Shown here one piece after another: positions 25,442 to 34,388 of a stretch of DNA of 64,000 nucleotides (position 1 is the first letter of the stretch; each line of letters begins with the position of its first letter). Position numbers and translations under genes: made by a program. This stretch comes from Teichococcus aestuarii (lineage in GTDB: Bacteria > Pseudomonadota > Alphaproteobacteria > Acetobacterales > Acetobacteraceae). The stretch is from contig NZ_PDOA01000005.1 of the NCBI RefSeq assembly GCF_003116135.1, positions 248,001-312,000 of the forward strand, in the 5' to 3' direction. A model generated the notes under the pieces. It ran no database searches and was not told where the DNA came from. It saw nothing but the letters and a program-made list of their open reading frames with translations.

Positions 25442-27898
25442 ATGCCGCTGCGTCCGCCGGCGAGCTTGGCCTATGACGATTTCGACCCGCAGGATGAGGG
25501 GCGCCGGGAGGCCCTGCTCACCCTGGGCAACGGCGTCCTGACGGTGCGCGGCGCGGCGCCCTGGAGCACGGCCGATGCCGTCCACTACCCCGGCACCTAC
25601 CGCGCCGGCCTCTACAACCGGCTGGCGGACGTGATCGAGGGCCGGCGGGTCGAGAATGAATCCCTGGTGAACCTGCCGAACTGGCTGCCCCTGACCTTCC
25701 GGGTGGAAGGCGAGGCGGCCTGGTTCTCGCTCGAAGCCGTGGAGATCCTCGAATACCGCCACGCGCTGGACGCCACGCGCGGCGTCTCCACGCGCGAGCT
25801 GCTCTTCCGCGACGGGGCCGGCCGGCGGAGCTGGCTGCGGGAGCGCCGCCTCGTCAGCATGGCGCAGCCCGGGCTGGCGGCCCTGCGGCTGGAGATCGTG
25901 CCGCAGGGCTGGTCCGGCATCCTGGAGGTGCGGTCGGGCATCGATGGCGGGGTGACGAATGCGCGCGTGCCGCGCTTCAAGCCCTTCGACAAGCAGCATC
26001 TGGAGGCGGTGCGCGGCGAGGCGGTGTCGCCCGGCCTGCTGCTGCTGCGCTGCCGCACGCGCGGCGCCCGCACCGGCATCGGCACGGCAACCCGCACCGC
26101 CCTGGAAGCCGGCGTGCTGCTGGCGCGCGAGGACCGGGCGGAGGCCGCCTCCATCGCCGAGCATCTGCGCTGCGGCGTGGCGCCGGGGCGGCCGCTGGTG
26201 CTGGAGAAGACCGCCGCCATCGCGACCACGGGCGATGCGGGGGTGCGGGAGGCGGGCGAGGCCGCCCTGGCCCTCCTGCGCGACGCGCCCAGCTTCGCGG
26301 CGCTGGAGGCGGCGCATGCCGCGGCCTGGTCCCCATGGCTCGCCCGCATGCGGATCGAGGCCGCTGTGCCGGAGCAGGGCTGCGCCGCCCGGCTGATGGG
26401 CTTCCGCATCCTGCAGACCGCCTCGCCGCACTCGGCGTGCCTGGATGTCGGCTTTCCCGCGCGGGGATGGCAGGAGGCCTATCGCGGCCACATCTTCTGG
26501 GACGAGACCTTCGTCCTGCCCTTCCTGATGTTCCGCGCGCCCGGGATCGCGCGGGCGTTGCTGCTCTACCGCTGCCGCAGGCTGGAGGATGCCCGCGCCG
26601 CCGCCAGCGCGGCGGGGCAGCGCGGCGCCATGTTCCCCTGGCGCTGCGCCAGCGACGGGCAGGAGCAGACCCCGCGCCTGCAGTGGAACCCGCTCTCCGG
26701 CCGCTGGATGGAGGACCACACGCGGTTGCAGCGGCATGTCGGCGCCGCCATCGCGCTCAATGTGTGGCGCTACTGCGAGGCCACCGGCGACGAGGACTTC
26801 CTGGCACGGCACGGGGCCGCGCTGATGCTGGAGATCGCCCGCTTCTGGGCCGGCGCGGCGCGCCACGACCCGGCGACCGACCGGTACGACATCCTCGGCG
26901 TGGCCGGGCCGGACGAGTACCACACCGCCTGGCCCGGCGCGGCGGAGCCGGGGCTGCGCAACAACGCCTACACCAACGTCATGGCGGCCTGGACGCTGCG
27001 GCGCGCGCGGGAGGCGCTGGAGCGCCTGCCCGCCGCCCGGCGCCAGGCGCTGTGCCAGGCCATGGGGCTGGAGGGGCGGGAGCTGGCCCATTGGGAGCAC
27101 GTCTCCCGCCGCCTGCGCCTGGTCTTCCGCGACGACGGCACGCTGCTGCCCTTCGAGGGCTTCGACCGCCTCCGCCCGCTGGACCTGCAGGCCATGGCGG
27201 AGGCGCATCCCGGCCAGCGTCTCGACTGGGTCCTCGAATGCCAGGGCGGGAGCACGAACAGCTATCAGGTGATGAAGCAGGCCGACACGCTGATGCTGCC
27301 CTTCCTGCTTTCATGGCAGGAGCTGGCCGGAACGCTGGAGGGCATGGGCTATGCCATGACGGCGGAGCAATGGCGGCGCACCGCCGCGCACGACTTGGCG
27401 CGCACCACGCATGATTCCTCCCTCTCCAACCTGGCCTTCGCCGGTGCCCTGGCGCGCCTCGACCCCGCCGCCTCGCTGCGCTTCTTCAAGGCCGCGATGA
27501 AGCCGGAGCACGATCCGTCCAGCGCCTCCTCGGTGGCCGAGGGGCCGCATCTCGGCGCCTATGGCGGGGCCTTCCTCGTGCTGCAGCACCACTATCTCGG
27601 CCTGCATCTGGAGCGGGACGGGCTGATGCTGGACCCGGCGCCGCCGCCGGGCCTCACGCCCGTCCGGTTCGGGCTGGATTGCCGCTTCGGGCGGTTCGCG
27701 CTGGCATGGACCGGGTCCGCCCTGCGGCTTTGCGCGGACCCCGCGAACCGCGCGCCCGTCCGCGTCTCGCATTCCGGCGGCGTGCAGGCCCTCGCCCCGG
27801 GCGCCTCCCTCCTGGTGGCGCCGGGCGGCGCGGCCGGGCCTTGGCGGGAGGCTTCCCCCGGCCTTCCCGGCGGGCAGGCGGCGGCCGGGGCGGGGTGA
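25442..27898 (+). CDS. Glycoside hydrolase family 65 protein (disaccharide phosphorylase-like)
   Basis: 818 residues from ATG 25442 (an in-frame start at 25160 lies inside the kinase gene). N-terminal beta-sandwich: RREALLTLGNGVLTVRGAAP, GTYRAGLYNR. The (alpha/alpha)6 barrel has GHIFWDETFVLPFLM, the catalytic acid in VAGPDEYHTAW (E492) and the phosphate-binding KQADTLMLPFL; a C-terminal beta-domain follows. Family members (trehalose, maltose, kojibiose and nigerose phosphorylases) split alpha-glucosides with phosphate to beta-glucose 1-phosphate. No beta-phosphoglucomutase is nearby; the partner is the PfkB kinase. The exact disaccharide is unknown. Confidence 0.9.
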   Translation: MPLRPPASLAYDDFDPQDEGRREALLTLGNGVLTVRGAAPWSTADAVHYPGTYRAGLYNRLADVIEGRRVENESLVNLPNWLPLTFRVEGEAAWFSLEAVEILEYRHALDATRGVSTRELLFRDGAGRRSWLRERRLVSMAQPGLAALRLEIVPQGWSGILEVRSGIDGGVTNARVPRFKPFDKQHLEAVRGEAVSPGLLLLRCRTRGARTGIGTATRTALEAGVLLAREDRAEAASIAEHLRCGVAPGRPLVLEKTAAIATTGDAGVREAGEAALALLRDAPSFAALEAAHAAAWSPWLARMRIEAAVPEQGCAARLMGFRILQTASPHSACLDVGFPARGWQEAYRGHIFWDETFVLPFLMFRAPGIARALLLYRCRRLEDARAAASAAGQRGAMFPWRCASDGQEQTPRLQWNPLSGRWMEDHTRLQRHVGAAIALNVWRYCEATGDEDFLARHGAALMLEIARFWAGAARHDPATDRYDILGVAGPDEYHTAWPGAAEPGLRNNAYTNVMAAWTLRRAREALERLPAARRQALCQAMGLEGRELAHWEHVSRRLRLVFRDDGTLLPFEGFDRLRPLDLQAMAEAHPGQRLDWVLECQGGSTNSYQVMKQADTLMLPFLLSWQELAGTLEGMGYAMTAEQWRRTAAHDLARTTHDSSLSNLAFAGALARLDPAASLRFFKAAMKPEHDPSSASSVAEGPHLGAYGGAFLVLQHHYLGLHLERDGLMLDPAPPPGLTPVRFGLDCRFGRFALAWTGSALRLCADPANRAPVRVSHSGGVQALAPGASLLVAPGGAAGPWREASPGLPGGQAAAGAG

Positions 27899-27936
27899 CG
27901 AGGGCGGGCGGCGGGCCGCCGGGCGCGCCCGGCCTC

Positions 27937-29208
27937 TCAGGCGGCGGGGTGCCGCACCAGGGCGGAGCCGTCCAGCCCGTCGAGCCCCGGGCAGCCCATC
28001 AGCGCGAGGGTGAGGTCCAGCTCCGCGGCGAGCCCCTGGAGCACCGCGCGGACCCCGTCCTCCCCCGCCAGGGCCAGCCCATAGACATAGGGGCGGCCCA
28101 GCAGCACCGCCGAAGCGCCCAGGGCGAGCGCCTTGACGACGTCGGAGCCCGTGCGGATGCCGCCGTCGAACAGCACCGGAACCCGCCCCGCCACGGCCTC
28201 GGCCACCGGCGCCAGCATGTCCAGCGAGGCCACGGCGCCATCGACCTGCCGCCCGCCATGGTTGGAGACGACGATGCCGTCCATGCCCGCATCCAGGGCG
28301 CGGCGCGCGTCATCGGGGTGCAGGATGCCCTTGAGCAGGATGGGCAGCCGCGTGGCGCGGCGCAGCCGGGGCAGGTCGGCCCAGGTGAGGTCGGGGCGGG
28401 AGTAGAGGGCGATGAAGCGCTGCACCGCCTGCATCACCTGCCGCGGCGCGGCCAGGGCCTGCAGCGTGCCCCCCGGCCAGGCGCGCAGCAGCGCCAGGAC
28501 CGAGGGCAGGGCGCCCGGCCCGAGGCGCGGGCGCTCCCCCGGGTCGGCCTCGGGCGGCGGCAGGCCCTGGAAGACGGGGTCCGAGACGTAGTTCGCGATG
28601 CCGCGCCCGCGCAGGAACGGCAGGTGGCCGCAGTCGAGGTCGCGCGGGCGCCAGCCCAGCTGCGTGGTGTCGAGCGTGACGACGATGGCCTCGTAGCCGG
28701 CGGCCTCGGCGCGGCGCAGGAAGCTCTCCATCAGCGCGTCGCTGGAGGACCAGTAGAGCTGGAACCAGCGCGGGCCCGTGCCGCAGGCGCGCGCGATGCT
28801 CTCCAGCGGCACGGAGGACTGGCTGGAGGCGATGAAGGTCAGGCCCTCGGCCGCGGCGGCGCGGGCGGCGGCCAGGTCGCCCTGGCGCCAGGCCATGTCC
28901 AGCACCCCGATGGGCGCCAGCAGCAACGGCAGCGGCAGGGTGCGGCCGAAAAGCCCGACCGAGAGCCGGCGCGCCGAGACGTCGCGCAGCACGCGCTGAA
29001 GGATGCGGTGATGGTCGAAGGCGGCGCGGTTGGCGGCGGCGGTCCGCTCCAGCCCGGCCGCGCCGGCGATGTAGGCCCGCGCCTTGCCGCCCATCCGGCG
29101 CAGCGCGGCGCGTTCCAGGGCTTCCGCCGAGCTGGGGACGACCGGCCGCCGCCCGGCGAAGCCGGCGGTGAAGATGCTGGCCTGATGCCGCCGGCCCAGT
29201 CCCGCCAT
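27937..29208 (-). CDS. FMN-dependent alpha-hydroxy acid dehydrogenase/oxidase (LldD-like)
   Basis: 423 residues from ATG 29208. It begins with a helical lid (ALERAALRRMGGKARAYIAG), followed by the FMN barrel: LAPIGVLDMAWRQGD, FIASSQSSVPLESIA, WFQLYW, and the active-site motif VVSNHGGRQVDGAVAS with the catalytic His (about 317) and following Arg, then LFDGGIRTGSDVVKALALGA for phosphate. Family enzymes oxidise 2-hydroxy acids (lactate, glycolate, mandelate). No glycolate-oxidase or mandelate partner genes are nearby, so the substrate is open. Convergent with the GH65 gene and divergent from the higA-kaiC operon. Confidence 0.92.
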   Translation of the reverse strand: MAGLGRRHQASIFTAGFAGRRPVVPSSAEALERAALRRMGGKARAYIAGAAGLERTAAANRAAFDHHRILQRVLRDVSARRLSVGLFGRTLPLPLLLAPIGVLDMAWRQGDLAAARAAAAEGLTFIASSQSSVPLESIARACGTGPRWFQLYWSSSDALMESFLRRAEAAGYEAIVVTLDTTQLGWRPRDLDCGHLPFLRGRGIANYVSDPVFQGLPPPEADPGERPRLGPGALPSVLALLRAWPGGTLQALAAPRQVMQAVQRFIALYSRPDLTWADLPRLRRATRLPILLKGILHPDDARRALDAGMDGIVVSNHGGRQVDGAVASLDMLAPVAEAVAGRVPVLFDGGIRTGSDVVKALALGASAVLLGRPYVYGLALAGEDGVRAVLQGLAAELDLTLALMGCPGLDGLDGSALVRHPAA

Positions 29209-29323
29209 GGAAATCCTGCCGTGCCGGCAGCCCCGCCCGATGCCGCGTGCCAGGATGCCGCAGATCGGGCCCCGCCCGCAACGCGGCGCATCGTGCCGCG
29301 CCCGCCCATCGGCCCCTTGCGGG

Positions 29324-29344
29324 GTGTAACCCCGGGCGTTACAC
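29324..29344. promoter_or_regulatory. Candidate operator palindrome upstream of higA-like gene
   Basis: GTGTAAC-cccgggc-GTTACAC: perfect 7-base arms around a 7-base spacer, ending 8 bases before the ATG at 29353. It covers the ribosome-binding region of a HigA-type repressor gene, the expected place for an autoregulatory operator. The TTACAC half-site resembles published HigA operators as I remember them. Confidence 0.55.
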
Positions 29345-29352
29345 GCTCGCCC

Positions 29353-29700
29353 ATGCCGCGACGCCGAACGATCGGACCCGGGTTTGACGGCGAGGGCCAC
29401 CCCGGCAGGCTGTTGCGGCGGCAGATCCTTCCCGCGCTCAAGCTGACGATCAGCCAGGCGGCCCAGGATCTGGGCATCACCCGGCAGAGCTTGCACCGCA
29501 TCCTGGCCGGACGGGCGGCGATCACGCCGGAGATGGCCCTGCGGTTCGAGCGCCTGTGCGGCGTGTCATCCCGGTTCTGGCTGGAGCGTCAGCACGCCTA
29601 CGAGCTTCTCCGTGCCGAGGCCGCGATGGAAAACGCGCTCTCGCAGATCCCCCAGCATCCCCTTCCGGAGAACATCATGGCCGAGCTTGACGTGAAATGA
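29353..29700 (+). CDS. HigA-type XRE-family regulator (orphan antitoxin)
   Basis: 115 residues. HPGRLLRRQILPALKLTISQ, then QAAQDLGITRQSLHRILAGR, ITPEMALRFERLCGVSSRFW and LERQHAYELL give the whole HigA/VapI antitoxin pattern with its HTH. No HigB toxin frame precedes or follows it; instead it overlaps a KaiC-like gene by 4 bases. It may have been recruited as the repressor of this KaiC-histidine kinase operon. The palindrome just upstream supports autoregulation. Confidence 0.85.
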   Translation: MPRRRTIGPGFDGEGHPGRLLRRQILPALKLTISQAAQDLGITRQSLHRILAGRAAITPEMALRFERLCGVSSRFWLERQHAYELLRAEAAMENALSQIPQHPLPENIMAELDVK

Positions 29701-31202
29701 CGCGCCCCGAGGCCAGTCCGCCGGAGAAGGCGCGGACCGGGGTGCCGGGACTCGACGACATCCTGTCCGGTGGATTGTCCCCGGGGCACATGTTCCTCCT
29801 TGAAGGAAATCCCGGCACGGGCAAGACGACCATCGCGCTGCGGTTCCTTCTGGAAGGCGCGGCGAGAGGGGAGCAGTGCCTCTACATCACGCTTTCGGAA
29901 ACCGCGCGGGAGCTGCGCGAGGGCGCCGCGTCGCATGGCTGGTCCCTGCCCGACGAAGTCTCCGTCTTCGAGCTGGTGCCGCCCGAGAGCCTGCTCGATT
30001 CCGCGCAGCAGCAAAGCCTGCTCCATTCCTCGGACCTCGAGCTCGGCGAGGCCACGCGCCAGATCTTCGAGGCGTATGAGCGCGTGCGGCCCACCCGCAT
30101 CGTGCTGGACAGCCTCTCCGAGATCCGCCTGCTGGCGCAGGGCTCGCTCCGCTACCGCCGGCAGATCCTCGCCCTGAAGCACTACTTCGCCCGGCTCGGC
30201 GGCACGGTGCTGCTCCTCGACGACCTGACCTCCGACACCTTCGACAAGACGGTGCACAGCGTCGTGCATGGCGTGATCCGGCTGGAGGCGCTGTCGCCCA
30301 GCTATGGCGCCGAGCGCCGGCGCCTCCGCATCTCGAAGTATCGCGGCCAGGCGTTCCGGGGCGGCTTCCACGACTTCACCATCCAGAGGGGTGGCGTGCA
30401 TGTCTTTCCGCGGCTGATCGCGGCCGAGCACCGCAGCGGCTATGAGCGCGCGCGCATGACCAGCGACATTCCCGCGCTGGACGCGCTGCTGGGGGGCGGC
30501 ATCGAGCAGGGCTCCAGCACGCTGCTCCTCGGCCCCTCCGGCACGGGCAAGAGCATCCTGTCGCTGCAATTCGTCACCGCCGCCATACGGCGCGGCGAGA
30601 AGGCCGCCATCTTCGTCTTCGACGAGGAGATGGGCCTGCTGCTGCGCCGGGCGGCGGAGATCGGCTTCGATCTGGAAGGGATGCGGAGGCGCGGCGCCCT
30701 GCTCATCGAGCAGGTCGATGCCGCCGAGCTGTCTCCGGGCGAGTTCGCCCACCGGGTGCGCGAGCATGTCGACAAGGCGCAGGCGAAGACGGTCGTCATC
30801 GACAGCCTCAACGGCTACCAGGCGGCGATGCCGGACGAGAACGCGCTCATCCTCCACATCCACGAGCTGCTCCAGTACCTGAACCGCCAGGGCGCCACGA
30901 CCTTCCTGACGGTGGCGCAGCATGGGCTGGTGGGCGACATGAGGTCGCCGGTCGACGTGACCTACCTCGCCGACACGGTGATCCTGCTCCGCTACTTCGA
31001 GGCCGTCGGCAATGTCCGGCGCGCCATCTCCGTGATCAAGAAGCGGACCGGCGCGCACGAGAACACCATCCGCGAGTACCAGATCAGCCGTGGCGGCATC
31101 GGCCTCGGCGAGCCGCTGCGGGATTTCCAGGGCGTGCTGCGCGGCGTGCCGACATTCACCGGCGACACGGCGCCGCTGCTGGACAGCTTTCCCGCAAAGT
31201 GA
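29697..31202 (+). CDS. KaiC-like double-domain ATPase
   Basis: 501 residues with two RecA-type KaiC domains: CI P-loop GNPGTGKTT (about 38-46) with GVPGLDDILSGGLSPGHMFL before it, CII P-loop GPSGTGKS (about 279-286) with IPALDALLGGGIEQGSSTLL. The C-terminal YLADTVILLRYFEAVGNVRR matches the region that holds the autophosphorylation sites of cyanobacterial KaiC. By eye the Ser-Thr pair is Thr-Tyr here. There is no kaiA or kaiB. Such stand-alone KaiC proteins work with neighbouring histidine kinases in signalling; one follows directly (TGATG overlap). Confidence 0.92.
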   Translation: MTRPEASPPEKARTGVPGLDDILSGGLSPGHMFLLEGNPGTGKTTIALRFLLEGAARGEQCLYITLSETARELREGAASHGWSLPDEVSVFELVPPESLLDSAQQQSLLHSSDLELGEATRQIFEAYERVRPTRIVLDSLSEIRLLAQGSLRYRRQILALKHYFARLGGTVLLLDDLTSDTFDKTVHSVVHGVIRLEALSPSYGAERRRLRISKYRGQAFRGGFHDFTIQRGGVHVFPRLIAAEHRSGYERARMTSDIPALDALLGGGIEQGSSTLLLGPSGTGKSILSLQFVTAAIRRGEKAAIFVFDEEMGLLLRRAAEIGFDLEGMRRRGALLIEQVDAAELSPGEFAHRVREHVDKAQAKTVVIDSLNGYQAAMPDENALILHIHELLQYLNRQGATTFLTVAQHGLVGDMRSPVDVTYLADTVILLRYFEAVGNVRRAISVIKKRTGAHENTIREYQISRGGIGLGEPLRDFQGVLRGVPTFTGDTAPLLDSFPAK

Positions 31203-33283
31203 TGGGCAACGCTCCCGCGCACGCGCTGACGGTGCCGCTGTACACGCCCTATGGCCGTGACGCGACGATCGCCGCGGCGCTGCTGCGCGAGGCCGGCGCC
31301 ACCGCGGCGGTGTGCGGCGATTTCGCCAGCTTCGAAGCCGCGATCGGCGACGATGCCTGCTTCGCCGTGGTCACGGAGGAGGCCCTGCGGCATGTCGACC
31401 TGGCCGGGATCTCCGCCAGGATGGCGCGGCAGCCCGCCTGGTCCGACCTGCCCTTCATCGTCCTCACCCACAGCGGCGGCGGCCCGGAGCAGAACCCGGG
31501 CGCCGCCAGGCTCTCGGCGGCTTTCGGCAACGCGACCTTCCTGGAGCGCCCCTTCCATCCCTCCACCTTCGTCAGCGTCGCGCGGGCGGCGCTGAAGGCC
31601 CGCGGCCGGCAGTTCGAGGCGCGCGCGCGGATCGAGGCGCTGGACGAGGGCGAGCGCCGGCTCTCGATCGCGCTGCTGGCGGGCCGGCTGGGGTCGTGGG
31701 AGCTCGACCTGGAACGCGGCGTGCTGACGGCTTCCGCGACCTGCAGGGCCGTGTTCGGCCGCGCCGCGGAGGACGAGTTCACCTATGCGGACCTGCTGGC
31801 GGGCATCCATCCCGGCGACCGTGACCGCACGCAGGCCGCGGTGCGGGAAAGCGCCGCCACCGGGGCCGACTACGCCATCGAGTACCGCACGCTGTGGCCG
31901 GATGGCAGCGTGCACTGGGCCGAGATCCGGGCCCGCGTGGTGACCGGCCGGTCCGGCGGCCGCCGCATGGTGGGCGTCTCCTCCGACATCACGGCCCGCA
32001 AGAAGGCCGAGGACGATCTCCGCCGCCTGAACGAGACGCTCGAGGAACGCGTGGCGGCCCGGACGGCCGAGCTCCTGCGGGCGCACGAGACGGTGCTGGC
32101 CGAGGTGGAGCAGAGGAAGCGCACGGAGGAGGAGCTGCGGCAGGCCCAGAAGATGGAGGCGGTGGGGCAGCTCACCGGCGGGCTGGCGCACGACTTCAAC
32201 AATCTCCTGGCCGGCATCATCGGCAGCCTCGAGCTGCTGCAGATCCGCGTGGCCCAGGGCCGGACCGCCGAGCTGGAGCGGTATGTCGCCTCGGCGCAGG
32301 AAGCGGCGTCGCGGGCGGCGGCGCTGACGCACCGCCTCCTGGCCTTCTCCCGCCGGCAGACGCTCGAGGCCAGGCCCACCGACGTGAACGCGCTGGTCAT
32401 GGGCATGCAGGACCTGATCAACCGCACGGTCGGGCCGGCGATCGCCGTCACCTCCTCGGGCGCCGACGATCTCTGGCCGACGCTGGTCGACCCCAACCAG
32501 CTTGAGAACGCCCTGCTGAACCTGTGCATCAACGCGCGCGACGCGATGCCCGGTGGCGGCGCGCTGACGATCGCCACGGAGAACCGCCTCCTCGGCGCGG
32601 AGGAGGCGGCCGGGCTGGATCTCGAGGCCGGCCCCTATGTCGCTCTGCATGTCTCCGACACCGGAACCGGCATGGAGCCCGAGGTGATCGCGCGGGCCTT
32701 CGACCCGTTCTTCACCACCAAGCCGCTGGGCCAGGGCACAGGCCTCGGCCTCTCGATGATCTATGGCTTCGTCCGGCAGTCCGGCGGGCAGGTCCGCATC
32801 CGCTCGGAGGCCGGCCGCGGCGCGACCATGACCCTCTACCTCCCGCGCCACACCGGCCCGCTCGAGGGGCCCGCCGCCGAAGGGGGCGCCGGGGATCCGC
32901 TCCGCCCGGCGGAGGGCGAGACGGTGCTGGTGGTCGATGACGAAGCGACCATCCGCCTGCTGATCGTCGAGGTCCTCGAGGATCTGGGCTATGCCGCCCT
33001 GCAGGCCGGCGACGGCGCGGCGGGGCTGAAACTCCTCCGCTCCGGGCAGCGCATCGACCTCCTGGTCACGGATGTCGGCCTGCCGGGCGGCATGAATGGC
33101 CGGCAACTCGCGGACGCGGCCCGCACGCTGCGCCCGGAGCTGCGGATCCTCTTCATCACCGGCTATGCCGAAAGCGCCGCGATCGGCGACCGGCATCTCG
33201 AGGAGGGCATGCAGGTGCTGACCAAGCCCTTCACCATGCGGGACCTGGCCAGCCGCCTGGAGGCGCTGCTCCGCCGGCCTTGA
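31202..33283 (+). CDS. Hybrid sensor histidine kinase with PAS domain and C-terminal receiver
   Basis: 693 residues from ATG 31202, which overlaps the kaiC stop. Order: an N-terminal receiver-like region without a clear phospho-acceptor Asp (1-140), a PAS/PAC domain (about 155-270; DYAIEYRTLWPDGSVHWAEI), a coiled coil (LEERVAARTAELLRAHETV), a HisKA domain with H330 in GGLAHDFNNLLAGII, HATPase motifs (NLCINARDAMPGGG, DTGTGMEPEV, GTGLGLSMIYGFV), and a receiver with D624 in LVTDVGLPGG and the K in LTKPFTM. No membrane segments, so a cytosolic sensor. Probably the signalling partner of the KaiC-like protein. Confidence 0.93.
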   Translation: MGNAPAHALTVPLYTPYGRDATIAAALLREAGATAAVCGDFASFEAAIGDDACFAVVTEEALRHVDLAGISARMARQPAWSDLPFIVLTHSGGGPEQNPGAARLSAAFGNATFLERPFHPSTFVSVARAALKARGRQFEARARIEALDEGERRLSIALLAGRLGSWELDLERGVLTASATCRAVFGRAAEDEFTYADLLAGIHPGDRDRTQAAVRESAATGADYAIEYRTLWPDGSVHWAEIRARVVTGRSGGRRMVGVSSDITARKKAEDDLRRLNETLEERVAARTAELLRAHETVLAEVEQRKRTEEELRQAQKMEAVGQLTGGLAHDFNNLLAGIIGSLELLQIRVAQGRTAELERYVASAQEAASRAAALTHRLLAFSRRQTLEARPTDVNALVMGMQDLINRTVGPAIAVTSSGADDLWPTLVDPNQLENALLNLCINARDAMPGGGALTIATENRLLGAEEAAGLDLEAGPYVALHVSDTGTGMEPEVIARAFDPFFTTKPLGQGTGLGLSMIYGFVRQSGGQVRIRSEAGRGATMTLYLPRHTGPLEGPAAEGGAGDPLRPAEGETVLVVDDEATIRLLIVEVLEDLGYAALQAGDGAAGLKLLRSGQRIDLLVTDVGLPGGMNGRQLADAARTLRPELRILFITGYAESAAIGDRHLEEGMQVLTKPFTMRDLASRLEALLRRP

Positions 33284-33331
33284 GCGGCCGGCCCGGTCTC
33301 CCTTCTCCGCGCCCGGGGCGGGGCCTTCCCG

Positions 33332-34228
33332 TCAGGCGCCGCCGCGCGGGAAGGCCGCCTCCAGGAAGTCGAGGAAGACGCGGATGCGCTGGCTGACATG
33401 CCGCTTGCTGTGGTGCACGGCATAGATGCTCTCCTCCATCCGCGCCGCCTCGGCCGGGAAGAGGCGGACGAGGCGGCCGCTGGCCAGATCCTCCGCCACC
33501 TGGAACTCCGCCAGCCGCGCGATGCCGACGCCGGCCAGGGCGAGTGCCAGCAGCATCTGCCCCTGGTTCGCCGTCACGCTGCCGCTGGCGCGGATGCGGC
33601 GCAGCGAGTGCTCGCTGTCGCGGAAGGTCCAGGTGCTCCAGGGCATGCGCTTGTTGAAGTTGAGGCATTCGTGCCGCGCCAGCTCCTCCGGCGTCGCCGG
33701 CATGCCGTGCTCGGCGAGGTAGGCGGGCGCGGCGCAGATCACCCAGCGCATGTTGACGATGCGCCGCGCCACCAGCGAGGAATCCGGCAGCTCGCCGATG
33801 TAGAGCGCCACATCCACGCCGCCCTCCAGCAGGTTGCCCGCCTCGTTGCCCAGCACGAATTCCAGCCGCAGCCCAGGATGCTGCCGCCGGAAGGCGGGCA
33901 CCAGCGGCGCCAGCTGGTGGATGGCGAAGGTGGGCATGGAGCGGATGCGCAGCACGTCGCGCGGGGTGACGCCGGTGAAGGCCACCGCCTCCGCCTCCTC
34001 CACCGCCTCGATCGCCTGCCGCGCCGCGGGATAGAAGGCCTCGCCCTCCGGCGTCAGCGTCAGGCTGCGCAACGAGCGGTTGAACAGCACCACGCCCAGG
34101 CGGTTCTCCAGCCGCGCGATCATCTTGCTGATGGCGGAGGGGCTGAGCGAGAGGCTGCGCCCGGCGGCGGAGAAGCCGCCATCCTCCACGGCGCGGACGA
34201 AGACGAGCATCTCTCCCAGCCGGTCCAT
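33332..34228 (-). CDS. LysR-family transcriptional regulator
   Basis: 298 residues. HTH at the N-terminus (GGFSAAGRSLSLSPSAISKM, ARLENRLGVVLFNRS), then the effector domain (LRIRSMPTFAIHQLAPLVPA, GGVDVALYIGELPDSSLVAR, CLNFNKRMPWSTW). It is closest in style to the CrgA/YafC subgroup. Divergent from the Baeyer-Villiger monooxygenase gene, so it probably controls that gene or the downstream catabolic and transport genes. Confidence 0.93.
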   Translation of the reverse strand: MDRLGEMLVFVRAVEDGGFSAAGRSLSLSPSAISKMIARLENRLGVVLFNRSLRSLTLTPEGEAFYPAARQAIEAVEEAEAVAFTGVTPRDVLRIRSMPTFAIHQLAPLVPAFRRQHPGLRLEFVLGNEAGNLLEGGVDVALYIGELPDSSLVARRIVNMRWVICAAPAYLAEHGMPATPEELARHECLNFNKRMPWSTWTFRDSEHSLRRIRASGSVTANQGQMLLALALAGVGIARLAEFQVAEDLASGRLVRLFPAEAARMEESIYAVHHSKRHVSQRIRVFLDFLEAAFPRGGA

Positions 34229-34238
34229 GGCGCCACCT

Positions 34239-34255
34239 GTGACGGTTGTTCACAT
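34239..34255. promoter_or_regulatory. Candidate LysR operator in the divergent gap
   Basis: TGTGA-cggttgt-TCACA, a perfect 5-base-arm palindrome, sits 10 bases upstream of the LysR ATG and faces the monooxygenase gene. It fits a LysR-type autoregulatory box. Inferred from sequence only. Confidence 0.4.
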
Positions 34256-34388
34256 CAGTTTGGCAGTTTTGGAAATTGAAGGGTGGGGCGCAAGCCCCTA
34301 GCCTCCCGGCATGCCGGCCGTTGCCCTTGAGGCGGCGGCCCAGGCCAAGAATGTCCAAGGCGGAAACACAGGAAGGGAGCGGTGCGGC

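Noticed and set aside
25340-27208. 622-codon frame antisense to the GH65 gene
   Set aside because: No motif, Arg/Gly/Ala/His shadow composition, while the plus strand encodes a complete GH65 protein.
29209-29352. HigB toxin gene partnering the HigA-type regulator
   Set aside because: The gap is only 144 bases and contains no toxin-like frame; the downstream gene is KaiC-like.
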